From positions 1 through 9,802 of the forward strand of contig CALVVW010000050.1 of assembly GCA_944364005.1 (NCBI GenBank): a stretch of DNA of 9,802 nt, given 5' to 3'. This DNA comes from an uncultured Bacilli bacterium (GTDB lineage: Bacteria > Bacillota_I > Bacilli_A > RF39 > UBA660). Numbering within the stretch: position 1 is the stretch's first letter; each line of letters starts with the position of its first letter. The position numbers and the translations under genes were made by a program. The notes below the pieces were generated by a model. It made no database searches and was not told the DNA's origin. It saw only the letters and a program-made list of their open reading frames with translations. Shown in pieces: positions 1 to 6,458 of this stretch.

Positions 1-2
1 AA

Positions 3-1283
3 TACTTCTTAAAACAACAATATGCCTTAGGAAAAGTAAATGGTTACATAGAAGAAATGTTAAATGGTCAAAAAGTAGTAAAAGTATTTACCCATGAAGA
101 CCAAGCAAAAAAAGATTTTGATAAATTAAATGAACAACTAAACGAAAATATGTATCATGCTCATAAATTTATTAATATCTTAATGCCAATTGCTAATAAC
201 TTAGCCAATCTACAATACGTCTGTATTGCCTTAATTGGTACAGTATTAACCATTAACGGAACCATTGCCTTATCAATTGGAACCATCGTATCCTTCTTAC
301 AATTATCAAGAAACTTCGCCCAACCAATTAACCAAGTCATGAACCAGTTCAATTCTATTGTTATGGCTTTAGCGGGAGCAAGTAGAATATTTACGATGAT
401 GGACGAAACACCAGAACAAGATGATGGTTATGTAACCCTTGTAAAAGTACATATCCAAGAGGATGGAAGTATGATTGAAACCAATGACGACAGCGGTACC
501 TGGGCATGGCGTCATCCTCACCATGACGGAAGCGTAGAGTTTATCGAATTAAAAGGTAAAATTGATTTTGAAGATGTAACATTTGGATACACTCCAGATA
601 AAATCGTCTTACACGATATTTCTCTATACGCAAAACCAGGTCAAAAAATTGCCTTTGTTGGTGCAACAGGAGCCGGAAAAACAACCATTACCAATCTATT
701 AAACCGTTTTTATGACATCAATAGTGGTAAGATTAGATATGATGGAATTAACATTGAAAAAATCAAAAAAGACGACTTAAGAAGATCCCTAGGAATGGTA
801 CTACAAGATACCAACTTATTTACAGGAACCATAAAAGATAATATTAAATATGGAAAAGCTAACGCAACCGATGATGAAGTAATTCAAGCAGCAAAGCTAG
901 CCAATGCGGACAACTTCATCAGAAGACTACCAAATGGATACGATACAATGTTAACCGGAAATGGCGCTCAATTATCACAAGGACAACGTCAATTACTAGC
1001 AATTGCAAGATGTGCCATCAACAATCCACCAGTCATGATTCTAGATGAAGCAACATCTTCTATTGATACTAGAACCGAAAAGATTGTACAAGACGGAATG
1101 GATAAACTAATGGACGGAAGAACCGTTTTAGTAATAGCCCATCGACTATCAACTGTAAGAAACTCTAAAGCCATTATGGTACTAGATCACGGACATATCA
1201 TCGAAAGAGGAGATCATAATCAATTAATTGAACAAAAAGGTCAATATTATCAGCTATATACTGGAGCATTTGAACTAGAGTAA
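3..1283 (+). CDS. ABC exporter half-transporter (fused membrane + ATPase domains), 5'-truncated by the window
   Basis: The reading frame is open to the left edge (first full codon at base 3), so the Met codon at 57 is internal; 426 codons are visible. The visible part starts in the cytoplasmic extension of the membrane domain (GKVNGYIEEMLNG, then VKVFTHE), a typical type-IV exporter sequence, and continues through the last transmembrane helices (about 155-370). The ATPase domain follows: Walker A GATGAGKTT at 660-686, Q-loop around LQDTNLF (about 800-820), signature LSQGQ at 972-986, Walker B VMILDE at 1032-1049, H-loop His at 1140-1142. All catalytic motifs are intact. Between the membrane and ATPase domains is an extra segment of about 45 residues (about 415-545) containing WAWRHPHH, which I recall from a Firmicutes subgroup of these exporters. 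Such proteins usually pair with a second half-transporter, expected upstream outside the window. The substrate cannot be read from sequence; drug, lipid or peptide export are all possible. Confidence 0.95.
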   Translation, partial: YFLKQQYALGKVNGYIEEMLNGQKVVKVFTHEDQAKKDFDKLNEQLNENMYHAHKFINILMPIANNLANLQYVCIALIGTVLTINGTIALSIGTIVSFLQLSRNFAQPINQVMNQFNSIVMALAGASRIFTMMDETPEQDDGYVTLVKVHIQEDGSMIETNDDSGTWAWRHPHHDGSVEFIELKGKIDFEDVTFGYTPDKIVLHDISLYAKPGQKIAFVGATGAGKTTITNLLNRFYDINSGKIRYDGINIEKIKKDDLRRSLGMVLQDTNLFTGTIKDNIKYGKANATDDEVIQAAKLANADNFIRRLPNGYDTMLTGNGAQLSQGQRQLLAIARCAINNPPVMILDEATSSIDTRTEKIVQDGMDKLMDGRTVLVIAHRLSTVRNSKAIMVLDHGHIIERGDHNQLIEQKGQYYQLYTGAFELE

Positions 1284-1299
1284 AAGCTCTAGTTTTTTA
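1273..1299 (+). terminator. Intrinsic terminator of the ABC exporter gene
   Basis: A perfect 8-bp stem (AACTAGAG at 1273-1280 with CTCTAGTT at 1287-1294) closes a 6-nt loop that starts with the gene's own TAA stop codon. It is followed by a T-rich tract. The last codons of the transporter therefore form the left arm of the hairpin. Clear rho-independent terminator. Confidence 0.9.
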
Positions 1300-1369
1300 T
1301 TTTTTCTTAAAAGGCGTTTGTAAACTTGACATAATATTTTCTTTAAAAAAATTAAGTTTTTATTAACTA

Positions 1370-1378
1370 TGCTATAAT
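1370..1378 (+). promoter_or_regulatory. Extended -10 promoter of the 218-aa secreted protein gene
   Basis: TGCTATAAT is a perfect extended -10 element 19 bp ahead of the ATG at 1398. There is no good -35 at the right distance (bases 1350-1355 read AATTAA), as is common for extended -10 promoters. The predicted RNA would start near 1385 and have a leader of about a dozen bases that is almost entirely the ribosome binding site. Confidence 0.7.
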
Positions 1379-1397
1379 GAAACAAAGGAGAGAGAAA

Positions 1398-2054
1398 ATG
1401 AAGAGAGTATTAATATGTATGTTGTGTGGAATAGTCTTAATATCAGCAGGAGTAGTATTATCTAATTTAAAAGAAGATAATATAAAAAAAGAAACACCAG
1501 ATGATGCAACATCATCTACACCGAAAGAAGAAATAACAGAAGGTTCTATAGATAACAATTCAATAACAACAATAAATGTAACATACAATGGAACAGAATA
1601 TAATCTAGAAGACATGGCAGGTGTATTATTTAAAGATGGTTGGAAAATCAAAGGTGCAATGTCCCAAACATATGACTTAGTAAATGATAACTATGATTTC
1701 TGGATTGAAATAAAATATCCAGAAAATTCAATAGAAGAAGCAAAAGAATTAGAAACAACAACTGGAGATATCAACAGTGCAGCAGCCATTGAAAAGTTAT
1801 CAAATACTAAAATATCTATGCTTGAGATTTGTGAGAATACTAGTAAGGTCAGTGAAACAGCAAATGAAGTTTTTTCCGTATTTGGAGTTACATTAAACAC
1901 TAAATCAAAAGATATTCCAGCTTTACTACCAACGATAACCGGAAAATTTGACTTTAACCATGAAAGCGACTTTCAAAGAGCAAACGACTATTACAAAATG
2001 AAAATTGACTGCATTGGAGAAAGCGTCAGAAGCATTACTATAATTCTATATTAG
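1398..2054 (+). CDS. Unrecognised membrane-anchored or secreted protein, 218 aa
   Basis: I do not recognise a family. Residues 3-22 form one hydrophobic segment after a positive start (MKR), so it is a signal peptide or N-terminal anchor. It contains two Cys (8, 10) but no convincing lipobox, because the residue before Cys10 is Leu. Residues 24-56 are a hydrophilic Lys/Glu/Asp/Ser/Thr linker. The rest (about 57-218) looks like a folded mixed alpha/beta domain with aromatic-rich strands (GWKIKGAM, DFWIEIKY) and a helical middle (SIEEAKELE, SAAAIEKL). Orientation is probably domain outside the cell. An in-frame ATG at 1377 overlaps the -10 element, so I chose the ATG at 1398, which has AGGAG at 1386-1390, 7 bp upstream. 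The gene is monocistronic, with its own promoter before it and a hairpin after it. Its function is unknown; surface adhesion, sensing or envelope maintenance cannot be separated. Confidence 0.8.
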   Translation: MKRVLICMLCGIVLISAGVVLSNLKEDNIKKETPDDATSSTPKEEITEGSIDNNSITTINVTYNGTEYNLEDMAGVLFKDGWKIKGAMSQTYDLVNDNYDFWIEIKYPENSIEEAKELETTTGDINSAAAIEKLSNTKISMLEICENTSKVSETANEVFSVFGVTLNTKSKDIPALLPTITGKFDFNHESDFQRANDYYKMKIDCIGESVRSITIILY

Positions 2055-2087
2055 TTAGATTAAAGTTAAGAATAGTAACTGTAAATA

Positions 2088-2110
2088 CTAGAAAATTTTC
2101 TAGCTTTTTT
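2088..2110 (+). terminator. Probable intrinsic terminator after the 218-aa gene
   Basis: The perfect palindrome CTAGAAAATTTTCTAG (2088-2103) is followed by C and six Ts. The usable stem is about 6 bp around an AATT loop and is AU-rich, so it is weaker than the other terminators here. Its position, 34 bp after the stop and just before the next promoter, supports the call. Confidence 0.65.
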
Positions 2111-2120
2111 ACATACAGTA

Positions 2121-2129
2121 TGCTATGAT
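2121..2129 (+). promoter_or_regulatory. Extended -10 promoter of the DUF4234-DUF2752 fusion gene
   Basis: TGCTATGAT is an extended -10 with one mismatch in the hexamer, 21 bp before the ATG at 2151. No clear -35 lies at 16-18 bp; TTTACA at 2108-2113 is too close. The predicted leader is about 15 bases. Confidence 0.55.
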
Positions 2130-2150
2130 AAAATCATAAAGAGATGAATT

Positions 2151-2912
2151 ATGAGAGAAAGAAGCATAGCTGTATCAATTATTTTATCACTTGTAACTTG
2201 CGGATTTTATGGAATATACTGGTTTGTAGTACTAACAGATGATGCTAGAATAGAAAGTGGAGAAAGTAATACTACATCTGGACTAGTATCTTTCTTATTA
2301 ACATTAGTTACTTGTGGTATCTATGGATTTTACTGGGCCTACAAAATGGGTAAAACTATCGCAGCAGCAGAAAGTAAAAACGGTCTACCAGCAGAAGATA
2401 ATTCTGTTTTATACCTTATTTTACAGCTAGTAGGATTAGGAATTATCAACTACGCATTAATGCAAAATAGTTTAAATGAAATAGCCAGAAAAAAGCAGGA
2501 GTACAAGCATAATGCTTTTTTTCTTTCTATGAAAAAGAAAATAATAATAGCTATTCTTTTACTAATACTCCTAATCATCTACCTATTGTTAGGAAACTAC
2601 CTGCATCTCTATATAGATTGCCCAATAAAAAAAATAACTGGACTCTACTGTCCAGGTTGTGGAATTACTAGAATGTTTTTATCTTTATTAAAACTAGATT
2701 TTTATCAAGCTTTTCGCTACAATCCACTACTATTTATAACACTTCCAGTATTTCTATTTTTCATAGGAAATGCTATTCTAACTAAAAAAACACCATTATA
2801 TAACAAAGTGCCAGATAAAATCTGGGTAACAGTAATAATTCTATTTATTAGTTATGGAGTATTACGAAATATACCATTCTTTTCGTTTTTAGCACCAACC
2901 CTAATTAAATAA
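2151..2912 (+). CDS. Two-part membrane protein: DUF4234-like N-terminus fused to DUF2752-like C-terminus, 253 aa
   Basis: Residues 1-115 resemble DUF4234 proteins: two near-identical hydrophobic hairpins, LSLVTCGFYGIYWF (about 12-25) and LTLVTCGIYGFYWA (about 50-63), then a third membrane segment (about 86-105) and the ending NSLNEIARKK. Residues 128-253 resemble DUF2752: a membrane helix (about 131-149), the signature CPIKKITGLYCPGCGITR (157-174) with its Cys-Pro-x-Cys-Gly core, the FRYNPL motif (188-193), and two more helices (about 194-211 and 225-244). In other genomes I would expect these as separate small proteins. The joint is a short Lys-rich and Phe-rich linker (114-127) whose DNA resembles a terminator (see separate entry). 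An internal Met at 127 (base 2529) could be the start of a separate DUF2752 protein but has no ribosome binding site directly before it. The start at 2151 has only a weak GAGATG site. Biochemical function of both families is unknown. The 3' end overlaps the convergent zupT gene by 8 bp. Confidence 0.85.
   Translation: MRERSIAVSIILSLVTCGFYGIYWFVVLTDDARIESGESNTTSGLVSFLLTLVTCGIYGFYWAYKMGKTIAAAESKNGLPAEDNSVLYLILQLVGLGIINYALMQNSLNEIARKKQEYKHNAFFLSMKKKIIIAILLLILLIIYLLLGNYLHLYIDCPIKKITGLYCPGCGITRMFLSLLKLDFYQAFRYNPLLFITLPVFLFFIGNAILTKKTPLYNKVPDKIWVTVIILFISYGVLRNIPFFSFLAPTLIK
2489..2522 (+). other. Terminator-like hairpin plus T-tract inside the fusion gene, at the domain joint
   Basis: AAAAAAGCA (2489-2497) pairs perfectly with TGCTTTTTT (2513-2521); alternatively AAGCA (2505-2509) and TGCTT (2513-2517) form a tight stem with a 3-nt loop. 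Seven Ts end at 2522. It sits exactly where the DUF4234-like half ends and the DUF2752-like half begins. It may be a fossil or still partly active terminator. Stems are AU-rich and chance is possible in such a sequence. Confidence 0.35.
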
Positions 2913-3654
2913 GCACTTGGCAAACAAGCATCACAAAAAATCCTATAATAAACGCAATAGTATTCTTTAAGAAGCAAGGGTACTGATACGCAGTAGGAAT
3001 CAGTTCATAAACAGAAATATGAATCATAATACCAGCAGCTAATGCCAAAATTACACCAAGTCCAAAAGAAGTAAGAAAAGGTGCTAAAAATAAATAAGCA
3101 AGAACTGCTCCAAAGAATTCAGAAAAACCAGAAATAAAAGTGAGTAAAATCGCTTTTTTCTTATTTTTAGTAGCAAAATAAATAGGAACAGCAATCGAGA
3201 TTCCCTCAGGTATATTATGTAAAGCAATACCAATCGATAATGTAATACCAAGACGCAAATCTTGGTTACTAGAAATAAAAGTAGTAATACCTTCAGGAAT
3301 ATTATGAAACATTAAGGCAATAACAGAAATTAGACCTAATTTATATAACTGATTATTAGCAAATTTTTTTTCTATTTTTTGATCAACAAAGGAAGAAAAC
3401 AGCACTCCAATAACAATAAAGATAGACACAATTAAAATAGCCGGAAACAACACAAAACTTTGACTAACCGCATCTATTGCTTCTGGAATTAAAGAAAATA
3501 AAGAAATAGAAATCATGACTCCTGCAGCAAAAGTCAAACAAACAGGAATAATGACATCTTGCTTCTTTCTATGAAAATAAATAGGAAAGATTCCTAGCAT
3601 CGTAGAACATCCAGCAAAAATAGTAATAAGAAAACTTAATAAAATCGAATTCAT
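2905..3654 (-). CDS. zupT: ZIP-family divalent metal (zinc) uptake transporter, ZupT-like, 249 aa
   Basis: This integral membrane protein imports zinc and related divalent metals into the cytoplasm. Counting from the chosen Met, the two hallmark metal-binding motifs HNIPEG lie at 117-122 (FHNIPEGITTF) and 146-151 (LHNIPEGISIA), in the fourth and fifth predicted helices, and VYELIP follows at about 215-220. About eight hydrophobic segments and 249 aa agree with bacterial ZupT (about 257 aa in E. coli). A charged loop (about 91-102, DQKIEKKFANN) lies between helices 3 and 4. The frame could be extended to a TTG at 3690 (12 more residues), but the ATG at 3654 gives the family-like start MNSILLSFLITIFAG. 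No Shine-Dalgarno sequence is visible before either start, which is unusual here. The gene runs convergent to the fusion gene (8-bp overlap) and divergent from queH. Metal preference is inferred from the family. Confidence 0.92.
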   Translation of the reverse strand: MNSILLSFLITIFAGCSTMLGIFPIYFHRKKQDVIIPVCLTFAAGVMISISLFSLIPEAIDAVSQSFVLFPAILIVSIFIVIGVLFSSFVDQKIEKKFANNQLYKLGLISVIALMFHNIPEGITTFISSNQDLRLGITLSIGIALHNIPEGISIAVPIYFATKNKKKAILLTFISGFSEFFGAVLAYLFLAPFLTSFGLGVILALAAGIMIHISVYELIPTAYQYPCFLKNTIAFIIGFFVMLVCQVLI

Positions 3655-3689
3655 ACTAAATTTTATGTACAAGAAAAAAAACAATACCA

Positions 3690-3718
3690 ATTAAATAATA
3701 AAATATGGTATAATACAA
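3690..3718 (-). promoter_or_regulatory. Candidate zupT promoter overlapping the queH promoter
   Basis: Read on the minus strand, TTGTAT (3718-3713), a 17-bp spacer and TTTAAT (3695-3690) form a passable sigma-70 promoter for zupT. Its -35 shares bases with the queH -10 on the other strand. In so AT-rich a region the match is only suggestive. Confidence 0.3.
3706..3714 (+). promoter_or_regulatory. Extended -10 promoter of queH
   Basis: TGGTATAAT is a perfect extended -10 ending 26 bp before the queH ATG. No good -35 is seen. The leader would be about 20 bases, too short for a preQ1 riboswitch, and none is visible. Confidence 0.65.
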
Positions 3719-3740
3719 AAAGAAATGAAAGAGGGATAGT

Positions 3741-4364
3741 ATGAATTATGATTTAGAAATGGAAAAGCAAATAAATCATCTAACTGACAAAAAAACACTA
3801 TTATTACATGCTTGTTGTGCACCATGTTCATCAGCAGTGTTAGAACGAATTGCTAAATATTTTGATATCACTATTTTATATTATAATCCAAATATTACAG
3901 ACCAAGAAGAATACGAGAAAAGATTGCAAGAATTAGAAATTTTTGTAAGAAAACTTAATTTAGATAATATAAAAGTAATGCCAGGAAGATACAAACCAGA
4001 AGAATTCTTTGAAATCAGTAAAGGCCTAGAACAAGAAAAAGAACGAGGAAGGCGCTGTTATAAATGTTATAAGTTACGTTTAGAAGAAACAGCTAAAATA
4101 GCCGACCAGCTAGGATTTGACTTTTTCACAACAACACTATCGATTAGTCCCTATAAAAATAGTAAATGGCTAAATGAAATCGGAGAAGAACTAAATAAAA
4201 ATTATCAATCAACTTATCTATACGCTGACTTTAAAAAGAAAAATGGATACAAAAGAAGTATCGAATTATCAAAAAAGTACAATTTATATAGACAAGACTA
4301 CTGTGGTTGTATATATTCTAAAAAAGAAAGAGAATTACTAGCGACAAAACACGAAGAAAAATAG
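3741..4364 (+). CDS. queH: Epoxyqueuosine reductase QueH, 207 aa
   Basis: QueH performs the last step of queuosine synthesis, reducing epoxyqueuosine to queuosine at position 34 of GUN-anticodon tRNAs in the cytoplasm. It is the non-homologous alternative to the cobalamin enzyme QueG. Family Cys motifs are all present: HACCAPCSS (23-31, Cys25, Cys26, Cys29), RCYKCYKLRL (105-114, Cys106, Cys109) and YCGCIYS (187-193, Cys188, Cys190). In this family such Cys bind the iron-sulfur cluster and an additional iron. TTLSISPYKN (131-140) is the other conserved stretch. Full length for the family. The start has GAGGG 5 bp upstream (3731-3735). Other queuosine genes are not in the window, so the cell may make or salvage the precursor elsewhere. 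The next gene begins 35 bp downstream without a visible promoter or terminator, so co-transcription is likely. Confidence 0.95.
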   Translation: MNYDLEMEKQINHLTDKKTLLLHACCAPCSSAVLERIAKYFDITILYYNPNITDQEEYEKRLQELEIFVRKLNLDNIKVMPGRYKPEEFFEISKGLEQEKERGRRCYKCYKLRLEETAKIADQLGFDFFTTTLSISPYKNSKWLNEIGEELNKNYQSTYLYADFKKKNGYKRSIELSKKYNLYRQDYCGCIYSKKERELLATKHEEK

Positions 4365-4399
4365 TGATAATTTATCAAAAAAAAAGAAAGGATTAAAAC

Positions 4400-5029
4400 A
4401 TGGAACAGTCAAATCAACAAGAATTATCAGGCCTGCTATTTTGGATAGAGTTATATGATAAATTTTTTAAAAGCATAAGGGTAAATGAAGCAATACTAAA
4501 TAGTCCTAAAATAATAGATGAACTAGGATACTTTGTCATTAACATAATCCATACACAATACATAGAAAGTATAGAAAATAAAGACATAAAAGCTAGGATA
4601 GCATGGAAAAAAATATATAATGCCCTAACTTATTATAAAGTACTAACATCAACAGAAGAAAAAATGTTATTAGAAGCCATGAACAAAACTAGCAAGCCCT
4701 TAACAACAGAAGAGATAGAAAAAGTGCTGAATAATCCAAAATCTACGGTAACACCACCAAGAATAACTACTGATAACAAAGGAAATATTACAATTCAATA
4801 CGGTAATTTAGACAACATTACAGAAGATTTCTATCTTAATACATATACCGTATCTACAGATAATAAAGGAAACTATATAAGAAAAAAATCAACTAAAATA
4901 CTTAGACAAGTAGATAACAATTTTCAAGAAGAAATATTTCCTACAGAAGAGAAAACATTTAATCAAGAAGGGGAATTAATATCTTATTTTTATGATAAAA
5001 CTACAGAAAAAGTAAAGAGGAAATGTTAG
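4400..5029 (+). CDS. Unrecognised soluble protein, 209 aa, downstream of queH
   Basis: I do not recognise a family. There is no signal peptide or membrane segment. Residues 1-112 look helical, with aromatic and hydrophobic runs (GLLFWIELYDKFF at 11-23, YFVINII at 44-50, IYNALTYYK at 72-80) and then TTEEIEKVLNNP (102-113). Residues 120-209 look beta-rich, with TDNKGN twice (124-129 and 153-158) and a related NQEGELISY turn (188-196), suggesting a small repeat of strand-turn-strand units like those in YD- or WG-type repeats. The C-terminus is basic (KVKRKC). The start is supported by GAAAGGA (4386-4392) 7 bp upstream. It probably shares queH's transcript; that does not establish a role in tRNA modification. 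No terminator is clear after it. Lys/Ile/Asn-rich composition with many ATA codons suggests weak constraint or lineage-specific origin. Confidence 0.75.
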   Translation: MEQSNQQELSGLLFWIELYDKFFKSIRVNEAILNSPKIIDELGYFVINIIHTQYIESIENKDIKARIAWKKIYNALTYYKVLTSTEEKMLLEAMNKTSKPLTTEEIEKVLNNPKSTVTPPRITTDNKGNITIQYGNLDNITEDFYLNTYTVSTDNKGNYIRKKSTKILRQVDNNFQEEIFPTEEKTFNQEGELISYFYDKTTEKVKRKC

Positions 5030-5073
5030 ATTCCCCGTAGCAATATTTTTCTTTTTGCATAAATTAAACTAAC

Positions 5074-5102
5074 TTTACTTATAAAAAAAAGTAGCGTATA
5101 CT
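5074..5102 (+). promoter_or_regulatory. Sigma-70 type promoter of murC
   Basis: TTTACT (5074-5079), a 17-bp spacer and TATACT (5097-5102) form a well-spaced promoter ending 25 bp before the murC ATG. The ribosome site AAAGGAG (5114-5120) is 7 bp from the start. Confidence 0.55.
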
Positions 5103-5127
5103 TACATATATAAAAAGGAGTGAGAAC

Positions 5128-6441
5128 ATGAAGTATTATTGTATTGGTATCAAAGGAACCGGAATGTCAACGCTAGCTCAAATATTATATGACTTAGGAA
5201 ATGAAGTTTCTGGTTATGATGATGCAAAAGAATATAAATTTACTCAAAAAGGACTAGAAGAGAGAAATATTCCCATTTATTATGATGGAACACATCCAAT
5301 CGACAAAGATACTATCGTAACATATAGTGTAGCTTTTAAAGAAGATCATAAAGAAATGAAAAGAGTAAAAGATCTAGGACTAAAAATTAAAAAATATAGT
5401 GAAATCATGGGTGATATTATTGATTTATTTGAATCCATTGGTGTATCAGGTACGCACGGAAAAACAACAACATCTTCACTAATCAAGCATCTGTTAGAAA
5501 ACACACTAGGATGTAACTATTTCATAGGAGCAGGAGATGGCTATGCTAAAAAGGACAATAAATATTTCGTAGTAGAAAGTGATGAATTTAATCGTCATTT
5601 TACAGATTATCATCCAGCATACTCTATCATAACTAATATTGAAGCAGAACACTTAGAATGTTATAAAGATATTGATGATATCAGAAATACCTTTGAAACC
5701 TTTGCTAATCAAACAAAAAAATTAGTAATAGCAAACGGAGATAATGAGGAAGTAAGAAAAATTAATTATAAAACCAAAGTAGTATTCTATGGATTTAACG
5801 ATAACAATGACGTCGTCATAAAAAATATGGAATTATTAGAAACAGGTTCTGTTTTTGATTTATATATGAATAACGAATTTTACGGTCATTTTGATATACC
5901 TCTATATGGTAGTCATATGGTAACAAATGCAGCAGCAGCAATTACCATCGCAAAAGAATTAGGGCTAAAGCAAGAGACAATCCACAATTTACTAGAAACT
6001 TTCCATAATGCGAAACGTCGTTTTGCCGAAGAAAAAGTAGGAGATTGTATCATCATTGATGACTACGCACACCATCCAACCGAGATAAAAGTAACATTAA
6101 AAGCTGTGAAACAAAAATACCCTAATAAAAGATTAGTAGTAGTCTTTGTACCAAATACTTATTCTAGAACCAGAGATTTTAAAGATGAATTTATTGACTC
6201 ATTTAACATTGCTGATAAAACTTATTTAACTGAAATAGATTGCAATAGAGAACGACCAGAAGATTATCCGAAAGTTACATCACATATTATTGTAGACAAA
6301 CTAGCATCTGGTGACATGATTAGCCTAGATACTATGGATAAATTAAAAAATGAGAAATCATCAGTAGTATGTTTCCTAGGTTGTGCCCCAGTTGACAAAC
6401 TAATTGACAAATTTAAAAGTGTGATAAATCAAGGAGAATAA
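5128..6441 (+). CDS. murC: UDP-N-acetylmuramate--L-alanine ligase MurC, 437 aa
   Basis: MurC is a cytoplasmic ATP-dependent ligase that adds L-Ala to UDP-MurNAc, the first amino acid of the peptidoglycan stem peptide. Three domains are visible: the N-terminal nucleotide-sugar domain with GIKGTGMS (7-14); the central ATPase with P-loop GTHGKTTT (108-115), VVESDEFNRHF (148-158) and TNIEAEHL (169-176); and the C-terminal domain with KRRF (296-299), DDYAHHPTEI (311-320) and YSRTRDF (345-351). Length and motif wording match the Bacillus-type MurC. Two usually strong motifs differ: the common FQPHTYSRT is FVPNTYSRT (340-348), and the common GAGDI near the C-terminus is GCAPV (418-422). The ATP and Mg sites look intact, so I still expect activity. 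The gene has a strong RBS (AAAGGAG), its own promoter and its own terminator. It is separated from other wall genes, as is usual for murC in Bacilli. Confidence 0.95.
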   Translation: MKYYCIGIKGTGMSTLAQILYDLGNEVSGYDDAKEYKFTQKGLEERNIPIYYDGTHPIDKDTIVTYSVAFKEDHKEMKRVKDLGLKIKKYSEIMGDIIDLFESIGVSGTHGKTTTSSLIKHLLENTLGCNYFIGAGDGYAKKDNKYFVVESDEFNRHFTDYHPAYSIITNIEAEHLECYKDIDDIRNTFETFANQTKKLVIANGDNEEVRKINYKTKVVFYGFNDNNDVVIKNMELLETGSVFDLYMNNEFYGHFDIPLYGSHMVTNAAAAITIAKELGLKQETIHNLLETFHNAKRRFAEEKVGDCIIIDDYAHHPTEIKVTLKAVKQKYPNKRLVVVFVPNTYSRTRDFKDEFIDSFNIADKTYLTEIDCNRERPEDYPKVTSHIIVDKLASGDMISLDTMDKLKNEKSSVVCFLGCAPVDKLIDKFKSVINQGE

Positions 6442-6453
6442 TCTCCTTTTTTC
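6431..6453 (+). terminator. Strong intrinsic terminator of murC
   Basis: AAGGAGA (6431-6437) pairs with TCTCCTT (6442-6448) around the loop ATAA, which contains the TAA stop codon (6439-6441), and a T-run follows. The last codons of murC form the left arm. The left arm also resembles a ribosome site, but it is buried in the stem and has no start after it. Confidence 0.9.
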
Positions 6454-6458
6454 TTTGC

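Noticed and set aside
1326..1331. Perfect TTGACA that might be the -35 of the 218-aa gene
   Set aside because: It is 41 bp upstream of TATAAT (1373), far from the 16-18 bp needed, and no -10 lies at the right distance after it.
1377..1397. Upstream ATG adding seven residues to the 218-aa protein
   Set aside because: It lies inside the -10 element and upstream of the ribosome binding site; the ATG at 1398 is correctly spaced from AGGAG.
1367..1651. Antisense open frame of 94 codons
   Set aside because: It is opposite a gene with good signals, its protein is low-complexity and membrane-like by base composition, and no ribosome site is seen. The same applies to antisense frames at 161-352, 989-1174, 1691-1900, 8380-8565, 8855-9046 and 9113-9295.
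3655..3690. TTG start extending zupT by 12 residues
   Set aside because: No ribosome site precedes it, the added residues are Phe-rich and unlike the family, and the ATG at 3654 matches the usual N-terminus.
3715..3740. preQ1 riboswitch ahead of queH
   Set aside because: The predicted leader is only about 20 bases and shows no pseudoknot-like arrangement.
4365..4399. GATAATTTATC palindrome between queH and the next gene as a terminator
   Set aside because: The stem has no room for a loop and is followed by As, not Ts, on the coding strand.
5039..5058. GCAA...TTGC hairpin with T-runs as a terminator of the 209-aa gene
   Set aside because: Only 4 bp of stem with a large loop containing the Ts; no T-tract after the stem.
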